Source of the DNA: Ignatzschineria cameli
Lineage (GTDB): Bacteria > Pseudomonadota > Gammaproteobacteria > Cardiobacteriales > Wohlfahrtiimonadaceae
NCBI RefSeq assembly: GCF_003121895.1
Contig: NZ_QEWW01000006.1
Location: forward strand, 33,633 to 97,632
Reading direction: 5' to 3'
Length of the DNA: 64,000 nucleotides
Shown here: positions 47,985 to 57,030 of the stretch, one piece after another
Numbering within the stretch: position 1 is the stretch's first letter
How the letters are laid out: the number at the start of each line of letters is the position of its first letter
Notes under the pieces: model-generated
What the model saw: only the letters and a program-made list of their open reading frames with translations
Database searches by the model: none
What the model was told of the DNA's origin: nothing
Made by a program: the position numbers and the translations under genes

Positions 47985-49034
47985 ATGAGTAGAGAGCCAG
48001 GGAATCATATTCCTCAATTAGATCGAGGAGCATTAAGAAGTAGCGCTCAAGCTAGTGAAGGAGTCGGTAGCGGGGTTGATTCAGCATGCCTAACTGAGGC
48101 ATTAGCAAATGCACTCAATAGTGCTACGGTAGAGGCTCGGCGGAAAAGGCGTTGGGCAATCTTCTTTCGTCTACTCTTTGCCTTTCTCTTTCTTTTGATG
48201 GTTTTACTCTTTTTTGCTGGAAGATCGATCGACAGTGGAGCAATTAAGGTAGATTCAGAGGGGCGCCTTCTAGATCGTTATACCGCTGTGATCGATCTAA
48301 AAGGGATTATTGCGGAAAATAGTGATGCTAGTGCTGCAAGGTTGATCTCGGCATTAGGAAAGGCTTATCAAGATCCGAAAGCGGTCGGTATTATATTGCG
48401 TATTAACTCAGGGGGCGGATCACCAGTACAGAGTGGTTATGTCTATGATGAAATCAATCGGCTACGAGAACTCTATCCTCATAAGAAGCTCTTTGCCGTG
48501 ATTGAGGATATCGGGGCATCAGGCGCGTACTATATTGCGGCAGCTGCGGATCAGATCTATGCCGATAAAGCGAGTTTAGTGGGATCGATAGGTGTTACGG
48601 CGGCAAGCTTCGGTTTTGTAGAGTTGATGGATAAGGTGGGAATTGAGCGCCGGCTCTATACCTCTGGGGAATATAAAGCCTTTTTAGATCCATTCTCTCC
48701 ACAAAATCCTACTGAGACAGCGTTTTGGAAAGGGGTACTCGATGGGGTACATCAGCAATTTATCAAGGCGGTCAAAGAGGGGCGAGGAACCCGCTTAAAA
48801 GATCCTGATAATTCATTGCTCTATAGTGGTTTGGTTTGGAATGGGGAGCAAGCGCTTGATTTGGGGCTCATTGATGGCTTAGGATCTGCAGCTTCTGTTG
48901 CAAGAGATTGGCAAGCGCCGGCATTGATCGATTTTACAGAGAAAGAAGATCCCTGGAGTAAGATGATGCGGGAGTTAGGCTTAGGTGTGATCTCTGCTAT
49001 AAAAGCGGCATTACCTCAGCTGGGGCTCTATTAA
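47985..49034 (+). CDS. sppA: SppA-type signal peptide peptidase (S49 family)
   Basis: 349 residues, the single-domain (short) form instead of the 600-residue E. coli protein. One membrane helix (about 57-79) follows a cytoplasmic N-terminus, and the catalytic domain projects to the periplasm: INSGGGSP (oxyanion region, 140-147), Ser179 in DIGASGAYY, and Lys231 in TSGEYKAFLDPF as the general base. It degrades cleaved signal peptides; related S49 peptidases act on other membrane peptides. RBS GGGAGAT precedes the ATG. It follows ffh after a terminator and has its own terminator. Confidence 0.92.
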   Translation: MSREPGNHIPQLDRGALRSSAQASEGVGSGVDSACLTEALANALNSATVEARRKRRWAIFFRLLFAFLFLLMVLLFFAGRSIDSGAIKVDSEGRLLDRYTAVIDLKGIIAENSDASAARLISALGKAYQDPKAVGIILRINSGGGSPVQSGYVYDEINRLRELYPHKKLFAVIEDIGASGAYYIAAAADQIYADKASLVGSIGVTAASFGFVELMDKVGIERRLYTSGEYKAFLDPFSPQNPTETAFWKGVLDGVHQQFIKAVKEGRGTRLKDPDNSLLYSGLVWNGEQALDLGLIDGLGSAASVARDWQAPALIDFTEKEDPWSKMMRELGLGVISAIKAALPQLGLY

Positions 49035-49070
49035 GGGCACTGTGTCGATCTTAAAATAAATCGGATAAGA

Positions 49071-49106
49071 AAAAGCGCTATTGGGAGGTCTCTCACTAGC
49101 GCTTTT
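49071..49106 (+). terminator. Intrinsic terminator after sppA
   Basis: AAAAGCGCTA and TAGCGCTTTT form a perfect 10-bp stem with a 16-nt loop; T's follow and A's precede. Confidence 0.88.
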
Positions 49107-49175
49107 ATTCATTCGATCTTGCGTCTTCTAATCCTATCGGCATATCCGTAATTGATGCTGATAATGATAGGAGCT

Positions 49176-49583
49176 CTAATCTTCTAACTGATGGTCATAA
49201 TCATTATCGATTAAGACAGCTTGCATTAAGAGGCTTGCAGTTGCAGTATTACAGGCAATGGGGATATTGTAGAGCGTTGAGAGACGAATTAAAGCCTTAA
49301 CATCAACATCATGGGGCATCGGCGTTAAAGCATCGGTAAAGAAGATCAGCATATCGAGTTTATCGGTACAGATCATCGATCCTAACTGTTGATCTCCACC
49401 TAATGGACCACTCTTTAATCTTGTTAATGAGAGGTCAGGATAAGCCTCTAAAATATGGGACCCTGTGGTTCCGGTTGCATAGAGGTTATGTTGTCTAAAG
49501 TAGGGGAGATAATCTCCAATCCAATCGACTAGGAGTTTCTTCTTGGCATCATGGGCAACTAAGCCGATAGAGAGTGGCTTCAT
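49176..49583 (-). CDS. mgsA: MgsA, methylglyoxal synthase
   Basis: 135 residues (E. coli 152). It converts dihydroxyacetone phosphate to methylglyoxal and phosphate, bypassing lower glycolysis. AHDAKK at the N-terminus (phosphate site), ATGTTG (about 36-41), GPLGGDQQLG with catalytic Asp64, and TPMPHDVD with His91 are all present. Start ATG opposite 49583, with the usual proximal GGATATT. It stands alone, convergent with sppA. Confidence 0.93.
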   Translation of the reverse strand: MKPLSIGLVAHDAKKKLLVDWIGDYLPYFRQHNLYATGTTGSHILEAYPDLSLTRLKSGPLGGDQQLGSMICTDKLDMLIFFTDALTPMPHDVDVKALIRLSTLYNIPIACNTATASLLMQAVLIDNDYDHQLED

Positions 49584-49887
49584 AGTTAATATCCTTTTAG
49601 GCGGTACCGTTTATGAAATAGTTACAGTAGTTAAAGTAGCTACGGTAGTTAAAATGGTGAAACAGTGAGGTGTATTAGCGCATTGAGTGCCAAATTGATG
49701 GCGTTATTCCGAGAGATCTCAGGGATGTGCTAAAACGTACTATTGATAATAGGTACTCTAATCTATTTTGCAACAGTGATGGTCAAGATCTCTCTTAGTT
49801 ATCACTCTGATTACTCTAATCACTCAAACTATTCTAATTATTCATATGACTGTTACAGCTCCTATCGTGATTATCGTTTTATCGCTC
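49584..49887. other. Low-complexity intergenic region
   Basis: 304 bp between mgsA and the AGCS symporter gene. It contains short degenerate direct repeats, GTTACAGTAGTTAAAGTAG-like around 49620-49660 and an ATTACTCTAATCACTC-like ladder around 49800-49850. A 61-codon frame here (from 49743) is the ladder translated and is not credible. Confidence 0.5.
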
Positions 49888-51312
49888 TTATATCTTTCTT
49901 TTTCCCAGCTTTCCAAGAAGTGGAATAGTATGCCAAGAGAGCCCTGTAGTCTCCATCACAACGATCGGGGCAAGCAGTAGAAGCGCTGTGATATTAGGGA
50001 GAACCATTAAGCCATTGAAGAGGTCTGCTAACTGCCACACAAGATCCACATGGATAAAGGCCGCACAGAAGATGCCGATAACCGCAATCAATTGAAAGAT
50101 GGGAACCGCCGCGCGACTCTTAAAGAGATAGCGGACATTGGTCTCTGCATAGTAGTACCAACCAATAATGGTGGAGAAGGCAAAGAAGAGCAGAGAGACC
50201 GCAATAAAGATTCCCCCTAGAGAGCCGAAAACCATCTCATAGGCATATTGGGTAATAGTGATGCCGGTGCCATGCCCTTCAAAAAAGGAGAGGAAAGAGG
50301 GATTATCACTCATCGAAGCTTCCCAACCACGTATGCCTGAAGTGATAATAACAAGACCGGTTAAAGTGACAATAATGCCTACTACAAAAACGCCCATCAT
50401 AGCAATATAACCTTGCTCTTCTGGTGTTTTTACTTTTGCAACAGCATGGGCATGAGGGGTTGAACCCATGCCGGCCTCATTTGAGAAGAGACCTCGAGCA
50501 ATTCCTAAACGCATCGCTTGCTGAATTGCGATTCCTGCTCCGCCACCTAAGACTGCTTCCGGGTTAAATGCTGCCACTACGATCATTTTGAAGGCGGGAA
50601 GAATATATTGGTAGTTCATCCCCAAAACGATAATGGCACCTAGGAGATAGAAAAAGGCCATTGAAGGGACAACTTTTTCAGTAAACGCCGCAATATTGCG
50701 AATTCCACCAATAATAACGAAGGCCACAAGCAGTGAAACTACCAGCGCTGTGATCCAAGTTGGAATTGAGAGCGACTTTTCAAAAGCAGATGCTATCGAA
50801 TTTGATTGCACCATATTACCAATGATTCCGAGAGCTAAAATAATAAAGATCGCAAAGAGGATGGCGAGCCATCTTATGCCTAATCCCTTTTCTATATAGT
50901 AGGCAGGCCCTCCTACAATCTGCCCAGTACGATCATAGGTGCGATATTTTTGCGCCAAGATAGCTTCGGCATAGATCGTCGCCATCCCAAAGAAAGAGGA
51001 GACCCACATCCAAAAGAGCGCCCCAGGGCCTCCCGCGATGATTGCGGTTGCAGGACCTGCAAGATTCCCGGTACCAACTTGTCCGGCAATGGCGGTTGAT
51101 ACCGCTTGGAAAGAGCTCATCCCCTTTTTATCAGCACGTTTTCCTGAAAGTGAGAACTTCGCAATTAAGGTTTGCAAAGCACGCTTAAATTTTCGTATCT
51201 GAATCCCTCTTAAGAGAAAAGTGTAGAGAATCCCTGTTCCACAAAGAAGGTAGACCAGAAGATAGTCCCAAAGGATTGTTTGAAAAGCGGTTAATAATGT
51301 ATCAAAAGACAT
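49888..51312 (-). CDS. AGCS-family sodium:alanine/glycine symporter
   Basis: 474 residues, about eleven membrane helices. The signature AGQVGTGNLAGPATAIIAGGPGALFWMWVSS, read in two parts, and NEAGMGSTPHAHAVA are diagnostic of the family. It takes up alanine and glycine with Na+. RBS AGGAAC precedes the ATG. The divergent neighbour is dadA, 231 bp away, which oxidises D-alanine; uptake and breakdown of alanine are thus encoded side by side and may share a regulator. Confidence 0.94.
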   Translation of the reverse strand: MSFDTLLTAFQTILWDYLLVYLLCGTGILYTFLLRGIQIRKFKRALQTLIAKFSLSGKRADKKGMSSFQAVSTAIAGQVGTGNLAGPATAIIAGGPGALFWMWVSSFFGMATIYAEAILAQKYRTYDRTGQIVGGPAYYIEKGLGIRWLAILFAIFIILALGIIGNMVQSNSIASAFEKSLSIPTWITALVVSLLVAFVIIGGIRNIAAFTEKVVPSMAFFYLLGAIIVLGMNYQYILPAFKMIVVAAFNPEAVLGGGAGIAIQQAMRLGIARGLFSNEAGMGSTPHAHAVAKVKTPEEQGYIAMMGVFVVGIIVTLTGLVIITSGIRGWEASMSDNPSFLSFFEGHGTGITITQYAYEMVFGSLGGIFIAVSLLFFAFSTIIGWYYYAETNVRYLFKSRAAVPIFQLIAVIGIFCAAFIHVDLVWQLADLFNGLMVLPNITALLLLAPIVVMETTGLSWHTIPLLGKLGKRKI

Positions 51313-51543
51313 TGATCAGAGTTCCTAAAACTGTGGGAAATAGCGCGGATTAGCTAGCTTTGTTCATGGGCTTAAGTCAACTATTACGGCAAATTTTTAA
51401 GCTAATTTTGAGAACTCTGTATAATGGATCTCTTCACAAATGCATTATGCTTCTAGTATCTCAAAAAGAGATTATTATAAGCATAAAAAGAGAAAGATGA
51501 AAGTCAAAGCGTATTTACTAGAGCCTAGGAGGGGCATGTAATC

Positions 51544-52803
51544 ATGCAAGTATTGGTATTAGGAAGCGGTGCTGTCGGCACGTCACTCGCCTATTTTTTG
51601 GCTAAAAAAGGGTTTAAAGTAACGGTTGTAGATCGACAGGATGGTGCAGGACTTGAAACAAGTTATGGTAATGCGGGGCAGATCTCACCAGGTTATGCAT
51701 CTCCGTGGGCAGCACCAGGAATTCCAATGAAAGCAATTAAGTGGCTCATGCAGAGTAAGCATGCACCTTTGGCAATTCGTCCAACTTCTAGTTTGAAGCA
51801 GTATAAGTGGATGTGGGATCTCTTCTTAAATTGTAATGAGAAGAGTTATGCGATCAATAAGGCGCGTATGGTGCGGATCTCTGAGTATAGCCGTGATTGC
51901 TTAAAAGCATTGCGTGCGGAGATCGATCTTCATTATGAAGAGAGAACTTTGGGAACAACTCAGCTCTTAAGAACAGAAAAACAGATGGAAGCGATTAAGA
52001 ATGATATCGCGGTATTAGAAGAGTTTAATGTTCCTTATGAAGTTCTCGATCGTGATGGTATTGTTGCAGTAGAACCTGCATTAGCGAAGACCGTTGATAA
52101 GTTGGCAGGCGGATTACGTCTTCCTAATGATGAGACGGGAGATTGCTACCTCTACACAAGTCGCCTTGCAGAGAAAGCTAAAGCATTAGGTGTAGAATTT
52201 AAGTTTGGCTCGATTGTGGATAAGATCGAAGTCGATGGGAAGAAAGTAACCGGCGTTATTGTTGATGGTGAGCGCTTAACGGCAGATGCTTATGCGGTCT
52301 GTTTAGGAAGTTATGGTGCAGAGAAGTTAGCGCCGATCGGTATTGAGATCCCTGTTTATCCTTTAAAAGGATATTCATTAACCATTCCGATTACCAATCC
52401 TGAGATGGCTCCTAAATCAACGATTTTAGATGAGACCTATAAGATCGCGATTACCCGTTTTGATGAGCGGATTCGTGTCGGAGGAATGGCTGAAGTGATG
52501 GGATATGATCTTAGTTTAGATCCTCGTCGCCGGGAGACATTAGAGTTTGTAACAAAAGATCTCTATCCTGATGGTGGCGATATTCCTGAAGCTATTTTCT
52601 GGACCGGTTTAAGACCGGCAACACCAGATGGGACACCCATTTTAGGTCGCGCGAAATATGATAACCTCTTCCTCAATATTGGTCATGGAACACTCGGTTG
52701 GACAATGGCTGCGGGATGTGGTCGCTATGTGAGTGATCTTATTGCAGGTGAAACGCCTGAAATCAGCACTGAAGGACTCGATATTACGCGTTATAAACGT
52801 TAA
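51544..52803 (+). CDS. dadA: DadA, D-amino acid dehydrogenase small subunit
   Basis: 419 residues (E. coli 432). FAD-binding Rossmann motif [19 protein letters not shown] then VVDRQ (residues 5-33), [18 protein letters not shown] (substrate and FAD loop), [16 protein letters not shown] near the C-terminus and [12 protein letters not shown]. It oxidatively deaminates D-amino acids such as D-alanine, feeding electrons to the quinone pool. RBS AGGAGGGG precedes the ATG. The usual partner, alanine racemase dadX, is not beside it. A terminator follows. Confidence 0.94.
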   Translation: MQVLVLGSGAVGTSLAYFLAKKGFKVTVVDRQDGAGLETSYGNAGQISPGYASPWAAPGIPMKAIKWLMQSKHAPLAIRPTSSLKQYKWMWDLFLNCNEKSYAINKARMVRISEYSRDCLKALRAEIDLHYEERTLGTTQLLRTEKQMEAIKNDIAVLEEFNVPYEVLDRDGIVAVEPALAKTVDKLAGGLRLPNDETGDCYLYTSRLAEKAKALGVEFKFGSIVDKIEVDGKKVTGVIVDGERLTADAYAVCLGSYGAEKLAPIGIEIPVYPLKGYSLTIPITNPEMAPKSTILDETYKIAITRFDERIRVGGMAEVMGYDLSLDPRRRETLEFVTKDLYPDGGDIPEAIFWTGLRPATPDGTPILGRAKYDNLFLNIGHGTLGWTMAAGCGRYVSDLIAGETPEISTEGLDITRYKR

Positions 52804-52846
52804 CGATAAGAAATAACGTTAATAAATCGCCAGATTGCATATTAGG

Positions 52847-52872
52847 AGGCTCATTGAAAAATGAGCCTTTTT
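52847..52872 (+). terminator. Intrinsic terminator after dadA
   Basis: AGGCTCAT and ATGAGCCT form a perfect stem with loop TGAAAA, then TTTT. Confidence 0.87.
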
Positions 52873-52949
52873 ATTGTGTTTATTGTGCTTATTTTGTCTA
52901 TTTTATTTTTATTTACTGTGAATTATTTACTGTTAATGATGGCGGTTTT

Positions 52950-53354
52950 CTACTCGCTGAGCGCCGCGGTGAGATAGTGCCCTTTTTCTCGGTAGATCTT
53001 AACGCCAACAGCATCTGTCTGCTCAATGGCTTTGAGTTTATTGAGTTCAATCATCAATGCCGGAATATTAAACTCTTCAATGAGCTTTTTAGCTAATAGT
53101 TCGGTAAAGGTCTCTACCAATTGAAAAGCGGAGTTTTTGGCAAAATCTTTAATGTAGTTGCTAACCTTTTCATAGTCGAGTGTTAGGCTGATATCATCAC
53201 TATTTGCCGCGGGGCGATTATCCCACTCCATCTCAAGATTGAGTGTGATAGGTTGTGGGGTCGTGCGTTCATGGGGATAGATGCCGATAATAACATCTAG
53301 TTGAAGATTTTTGATAAAGACAATATCAGGCTTAGGGAGTGAAATCTTTTCCAT
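52950..53354 (-). CDS. folB: FolB, dihydroneopterin aldolase
   Basis: 134 residues. It cleaves 7,8-dihydroneopterin to 6-hydroxymethyldihydropterin in folate synthesis. VIIGIYPHERTTPQPITLNLEM holds the conserved Glu, DYEKVSNYIKDF the Tyr/Lys region, and QLVETFTELLAKKL the catalytic helix. I chose the ATG opposite 53354, with AAGGAA before it, over an upstream start that would add 17 residues lacking homology. A terminator separates it from pheA upstream. Confidence 0.93.
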   Translation of the reverse strand: MEKISLPKPDIVFIKNLQLDVIIGIYPHERTTPQPITLNLEMEWDNRPAANSDDISLTLDYEKVSNYIKDFAKNSAFQLVETFTELLAKKLIEEFNIPALMIELNKLKAIEQTDAVGVKIYREKGHYLTAALSE

Positions 53355-53440
53355 AGAGTATTCCTTACGGTTGTATGAATCCCGTTGATTGAGGGATGAG
53401 GTCATCAGTAATCAGATGAGAAGTTTTGAAGATCAAAAAG

Positions 53441-53458
53441 GGTCGGTAGATGCCGACC
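53441..53458 (-). terminator. Intrinsic terminator after pheA
   Basis: GGTCGG and CCGACC make a 6-bp stem with a 6-nt loop; runs of T's on both strands. It lies about 120 bp after the pheA stop. Confidence 0.75.
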
Positions 53459-53580
53459 ATTTTTCTCTATTTTTCTCTCTATTTTTATTATTCTACCATT
53501 GATGACCGTTGCAATGACTGCTGCATTTTTCCTTGAACTTACATGGAAATCAGTAGGCTGATCGCAATGATCGATCAACA

Positions 53581-54738
53581 CTAGTAGAGCGCAACCGGGT
53601 AAGAGCCTAATACTTTAAAGAAAGAGGAGACCTCTTCAATCTCTTTAAGCGCTAGTTTTAAACCATGCTCTTCAAAATGCCCTAAGACATCGATAAAGAA
53701 GATATAGCTCCAATTACTATTTTTGGAGGGACGAGATTCGATTCTTGTCATTGTAATATTATATTTTGAGAGCGGTGCAATCAGATGGAGCAGAAGGCCA
53801 GGACGATCATTTGCGGAGACGACAATAGTGGTCTTATCATTACCACTAGGGGGAATTCGTTTTGTGCCGATAATTAGAAACCGCGTACTATTGGTGAGAT
53901 TATCTTCAATATTTTTTTCCAATATGGGAACACCATAAACTTCAGCCGCTTGCTTCCCTCCTAAGGCCGCAGTTCCCGATTCGTTATTGGCGCGTTGAAC
54001 TGCACCGGCATTGGAGTTTGTAGCGATACGCTCTGCATGAGGAAGATACTCATCGAGCCAGGAGCGACATTGAGCTAAGGATTGTGGATGAGCATAAACA
54101 GTCTTGATCGATTGTAGCTCAGATTCATGGGACATTAAGTTTTGGTGGATCTTTAACTCTGTTTCACCACAGATATAGACATTTGAGGTGGGAAAACAAT
54201 CGAGTGTTTGATTAACCGCCCCTTCGGTAGAGTTTTCAATAGGGACGACACCAAAATCAAATTTCCCCGATTCGACCGCATGAAAGATCTCATCAATTGT
54301 TCGAATCGGTAGCCGTTTCGCCGCTGCACCAAAGTGCTTGATCGTAGCTTCTTCTGTAAAGGTCCCCTCCGGCCCTAAATAGGCAATATTAAGAGGCTTT
54401 TCTAAGGAGAGGCAGACAGACATAATCTCACGAAAGAGGCGCGCGATATCGATATCTGGAATAGGGCCAGGATTAGCTTTCATTTTGCTCTTTAAGACTT
54501 GAGCCTCTCTCTCAGGACGATACATCTCACTATCGCCACTTGCGATCTTAATATCACCAATGGCTTTTGCCTCTTTTGCTCGCTCATTGAGAAGGCGTAA
54601 AATCTCACTATCAATTTTATCGATAGCCTTTCGGTGAGGCGCTAAAGGATCTGCGTTTGCACTCTCTTCTGCTGTTATCTCTCGCTTTTGTTCTCCAGTT
54701 TGGGAGATCTGCTCTTCTGTTGTGACTCTCTTCTTCAT
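53581..54738 (-). CDS. pheA: PheA, chorismate mutase/prephenate dehydratase
   Basis: 385 residues in three domains: an AroQ chorismate mutase (about 35-120, RKAIDKIDSEILRLLNERA), a prephenate dehydratase (about 125-300; FGVVPIENSTEGAVNQTLD and NSTRFLIIG), and an ACT domain (about 305-385) with ESRPSKNSNWSYIFF, the ESRP loop that binds phenylalanine. It makes phenylpyruvate. An extra hydrophilic tail of about 34 residues (EEQISQTGEQKREITAEESA) precedes the mutase domain and is unlike E. coli. I saw no phenylalanine-rich leader peptide upstream, so attenuation cannot be claimed. Confidence 0.95.
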   Translation of the reverse strand: MKKRVTTEEQISQTGEQKREITAEESANADPLAPHRKAIDKIDSEILRLLNERAKEAKAIGDIKIASGDSEMYRPEREAQVLKSKMKANPGPIPDIDIARLFREIMSVCLSLEKPLNIAYLGPEGTFTEEATIKHFGAAAKRLPIRTIDEIFHAVESGKFDFGVVPIENSTEGAVNQTLDCFPTSNVYICGETELKIHQNLMSHESELQSIKTVYAHPQSLAQCRSWLDEYLPHAERIATNSNAGAVQRANNESGTAALGGKQAAEVYGVPILEKNIEDNLTNSTRFLIIGTKRIPPSGNDKTTIVVSANDRPGLLLHLIAPLSKYNITMTRIESRPSKNSNWSYIFFIDVLGHFEEHGLKLALKEIEEVSSFFKVLGSYPVALY

Positions 54739-54889
54739 TCTCTATTCCATACACGATTTGATGATTGAATATTTTTGTTAATCTATGATCTTCTGATGAC
54801 GACGATATTATTAATAATTTTGGGTCGATCAAATTACTATAGAATGAATTGTTATAGAATGACAATGATCATTCACATTATGATCCTTA

Positions 54890-54937
54890 ATTACGATTGA
54901 TATTACGATTGATATTACGATTGATATTATGATGGAT
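54890..54937. repeat. 12-bp tandem repeat, three perfect copies and one degenerate
   Basis: ATTACGATTGAT is repeated at 54890, 54902 and 54914; a degenerate copy starts at 54926. The gap is the divergent promoter region between pheA and the carbonic anhydrase homologue. Confidence 0.9.
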
Positions 54938-55005
54938 CAGAAGCATATAAATTTGTAGATTAGGGACAGTTTAGGAGCAGTCTAGGAGATACAGGAGATA
55001 GATTG

Positions 55006-55575
55006 ATGGCAGAGTCGATGAGAGGAAATTTAGTGGCAGAGAATATTATCACCTTTGAAGGGATGCGCCCGAAGGTGGGAGAGAAGAGTTGGATTCACTC
55101 AAGTTCAACCATTATTGGTGATGTTGAGATGGGGGAAGATGTCTCAATTTGGCCGGGAGTAGTGATTCGCGCGGATGTGAATCGCGTAAGAATTGGGGAT
55201 CGGACAAATATTCAGGATGGCTCTATTATTCATGTAACAAATGTGGGTGCCAATCCTCCTGATGGTTATCCTACTATTATTGGTAATGATGTCACGATTG
55301 GTCATGGCGCAATGTTGCATGGATGTACCATTGGTGATGGCGTTTTGATTGGAATGCGCGCTATTTTACTCGATGGCTCACGGGTAGAACCCCATAGTAT
55401 TTTGGGAGCGGGTGCCCTTTTAGCACCGGGAAAGGTGGTAAAGAGTGGTGAGGTTTGGGTTGGCGCGCCGGCACGAAGAATTAAAGTTCTGAGTGAAGAG
55501 GAGATTGAAGGACTCTATCTTTCAGCTAGACAATATGTCTCCTTGAAAGATCGATATCTTAAAGAGGGGTTATAG
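55006..55575 (+). CDS. Gamma-class carbonic anhydrase family protein (YrdA/PaaY-like)
   Basis: 189 residues. Left-handed beta-helix of hexapeptide repeats (SSTIIGDVEMGEDVSIWPG, VIRADVNRVRIGDRTNIQDG), with zinc-ligand-type histidines in IIHVTN, VTIGHGAMLHG. These are the spacings of the YrdA/CaiE/PaaY group, in which anhydrase activity is often weak or absent. RBS AGGAGA precedes the ATG at 55006; an in-frame TTG one codon earlier is less likely. It occupies the place where dnaA stands in most bacteria. Confidence 0.87.
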   Translation: MAESMRGNLVAENIITFEGMRPKVGEKSWIHSSSTIIGDVEMGEDVSIWPGVVIRADVNRVRIGDRTNIQDGSIIHVTNVGANPPDGYPTIIGNDVTIGHGAMLHGCTIGDGVLIGMRAILLDGSRVEPHSILGAGALLAPGKVVKSGEVWVGAPARRIKVLSEEEIEGLYLSARQYVSLKDRYLKEGL

Positions 55576-55689
55576 TAGGTCATAACAGCTTATAACCGCT
55601 TATAGCAGTTTATAATGAGTTGTAACGGAGAGTTTTGTCATCTTTGATGCCTACTTTTGATAGTGATTGATTGGTGTTGTTAACAAGTT

Positions 55690-55698
55690 TGTGGATAA
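55690..55698 (-). promoter_or_regulatory. Perfect DnaA box
   Basis: The minus strand reads TTATCCACA, the high-affinity consensus. I found only this one perfect copy in the gap, so it might regulate dnaN rather than mark the origin. Confidence 0.75.
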
Positions 55699-55764
55699 GT
55701 CTGGTAGAGCAAGATAATTCGTGGCTATTGCCTGAAATCGCCGATTTCTACTTGCTTTTAGCAA

Positions 55765-55793
55765 TGGCAAGCTACTAAATATCATGCTATAAT
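55765..55793 (+). promoter_or_regulatory. Probable dnaN promoter
   Basis: Extended -10 TGCTATAAT ends at 55793; a weak -35 TGGCAA lies 17 bp earlier. The leader to dnaN would be about 120 nt. Confidence 0.62.
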
Positions 55794-55923
55794 TTTGAAG
55801 ATCAATATCTGCAAAATGTCAGATCTGTAATAGTGAGCGACATCTTATGTGAGACGATTTCAGAAAGATATTGGTTAACGTCGATATCTATCGCTCACCC
55901 AAGAAGAGACTAAAAGAGGACCT

Positions 55924-57024
55924 ATGAAGTTAGTTATTCAAAGAGAACAGTTGATGAAGCCTCTGCAGGCGATCATCGGTGTAATTGATAGAACGCAGAC
56001 GCTTCCCATTTTAGCGAATGTTAAATGTGTTGCGAGTGATGATGAGATTACGCTCACTACCACTGATTTGGAGATTGAGCTGACCTGCTCATTTCCTCAT
56101 ATCCCTGTAGAGCAGGGATCTATTACCTTTCCTGCAAGAAAGCTATTCGATATTTTAAAGGCGTTGCCGGAAGGGATAGAGGTGCAGATTGAAGTTGATA
56201 ATCTGCGTGCAATTATTACAGCAGGTCGTTCACGATTTACGTTAAGTTGTCTTCCTGTTGATGAGTATCCAGTATCGGATCATCTTGAATTTGAGAAGAC
56301 CTTAACTTTACCGAAGAATGAGCTTCGTCGTCTTATTGAGAAAGTTGCTTTTTCAATGGCCGTTTCAGATGTGCGTTATTTCTTAAATGGTCTATTGTTA
56401 GATGTGAATGGAACGGAACTGAATGCTGTAGCAACGGATGGGCATCGTCTCTCTGTTTCATATCTACAATTACCTGAGAGCTCTGAGATGCAAAAGCAGC
56501 TTATAATCCCGCGAAAAGGGGTTGAAGAGCTACTCAAGCTGATCGAAAATGAATCTGCGCCGGTTCATTTAGAGTTGAGTGAAAATCATCTACGTGTAGA
56601 GTTAGGAAGCATTGTCTTTACAACTAAGCTAATCGACGGCAAGTTCCCAGATTATAAGCGTGTTGTTCCACCTTTAGGGGATAAGATTATTGTTGCCGAT
56701 CGCGTTGGGTTAATTGAGGCCTTAAATCGTGCCTCGGTACTTTCTCAAGATAAATTCCGCGGTATTCGTTTTACTGTCTCCGATTATTTGTTAAAGCTGC
56801 AGGTTAATAATCCTGAGCAGGAGCAAGCCGAGGAGGAAGTTGAGGTTAACTATCAAGGCGAAACTTTTACAACCGCATTTAATGTAGGATATCTCATCGA
56901 TGCTTTGAAAGTATTAGATGATGATATGGTTCGTTTAAGCTTTACTGCGATCAATTCGAGTTGCCTAATTCAAAACTCAGATAGCGATGGCGTAAGCTAT
57001 GTTGTTATGCCGATGAGACTCTAA
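55924..57024 (+). CDS. dnaN: DnaN, DNA polymerase III beta sliding clamp
   Basis: 366 residues, exactly the E. coli length. Three clamp domains of about 120 residues each, with the typical opening MKLVIQREQLMKPLQAIIGV, GRSRFTLSCLPVDEYP, and the final SDGVSYVVMPMRL (the C-terminal MPMRL makes part of the partner-binding cleft). The clamp tethers Pol III and other proteins to DNA. RBS AGAGGA precedes the ATG. recF begins only 6 bp after its stop, so the two are co-transcribed. Confidence 0.98.
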   Translation: MKLVIQREQLMKPLQAIIGVIDRTQTLPILANVKCVASDDEITLTTTDLEIELTCSFPHIPVEQGSITFPARKLFDILKALPEGIEVQIEVDNLRAIITAGRSRFTLSCLPVDEYPVSDHLEFEKTLTLPKNELRRLIEKVAFSMAVSDVRYFLNGLLLDVNGTELNAVATDGHRLSVSYLQLPESSEMQKQLIIPRKGVEELLKLIENESAPVHLELSENHLRVELGSIVFTTKLIDGKFPDYKRVVPPLGDKIIVADRVGLIEALNRASVLSQDKFRGIRFTVSDYLLKLQVNNPEQEQAEEEVEVNYQGETFTTAFNVGYLIDALKVLDDDMVRLSFTAINSSCLIQNSDSDGVSYVVMPMRL

Positions 57025-57030
57025 ATCAGA

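Larger units (their letters stand above)
55576..55923 (+). other. dnaN leader with a DnaA box, candidate origin-adjacent region
   Basis: 348 bp without a gene. It begins with three imperfect AT-rich repeats of about 10 bp (GCTTATAAC, GCTTATAGC, GTTTATAAT). A perfect DnaA box (TTATCCACA on the minus strand) lies at 55690-55698, and the dnaN promoter is at 55765-55793. The transcribed leader has inverted repeats GTGAGCGA (55833-55840) with TCGCTCAC (55891-55898), and CAATATCT (55803-55810) with AGATATTG (55866-55873), which could fold before the dnaN start. Confidence 0.55.

Noticed and set aside
49743..49928. 61-codon frame rich in Ser, Tyr and Asn
   Set aside because: It is the translation of a low-complexity TTATCACTCTGATTACTC ladder and overlaps the symporter gene end.
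54739..54889. Phenylalanine attenuator before pheA
   Set aside because: No Phe-rich leader peptide and no terminator/antiterminator pair that I could see.
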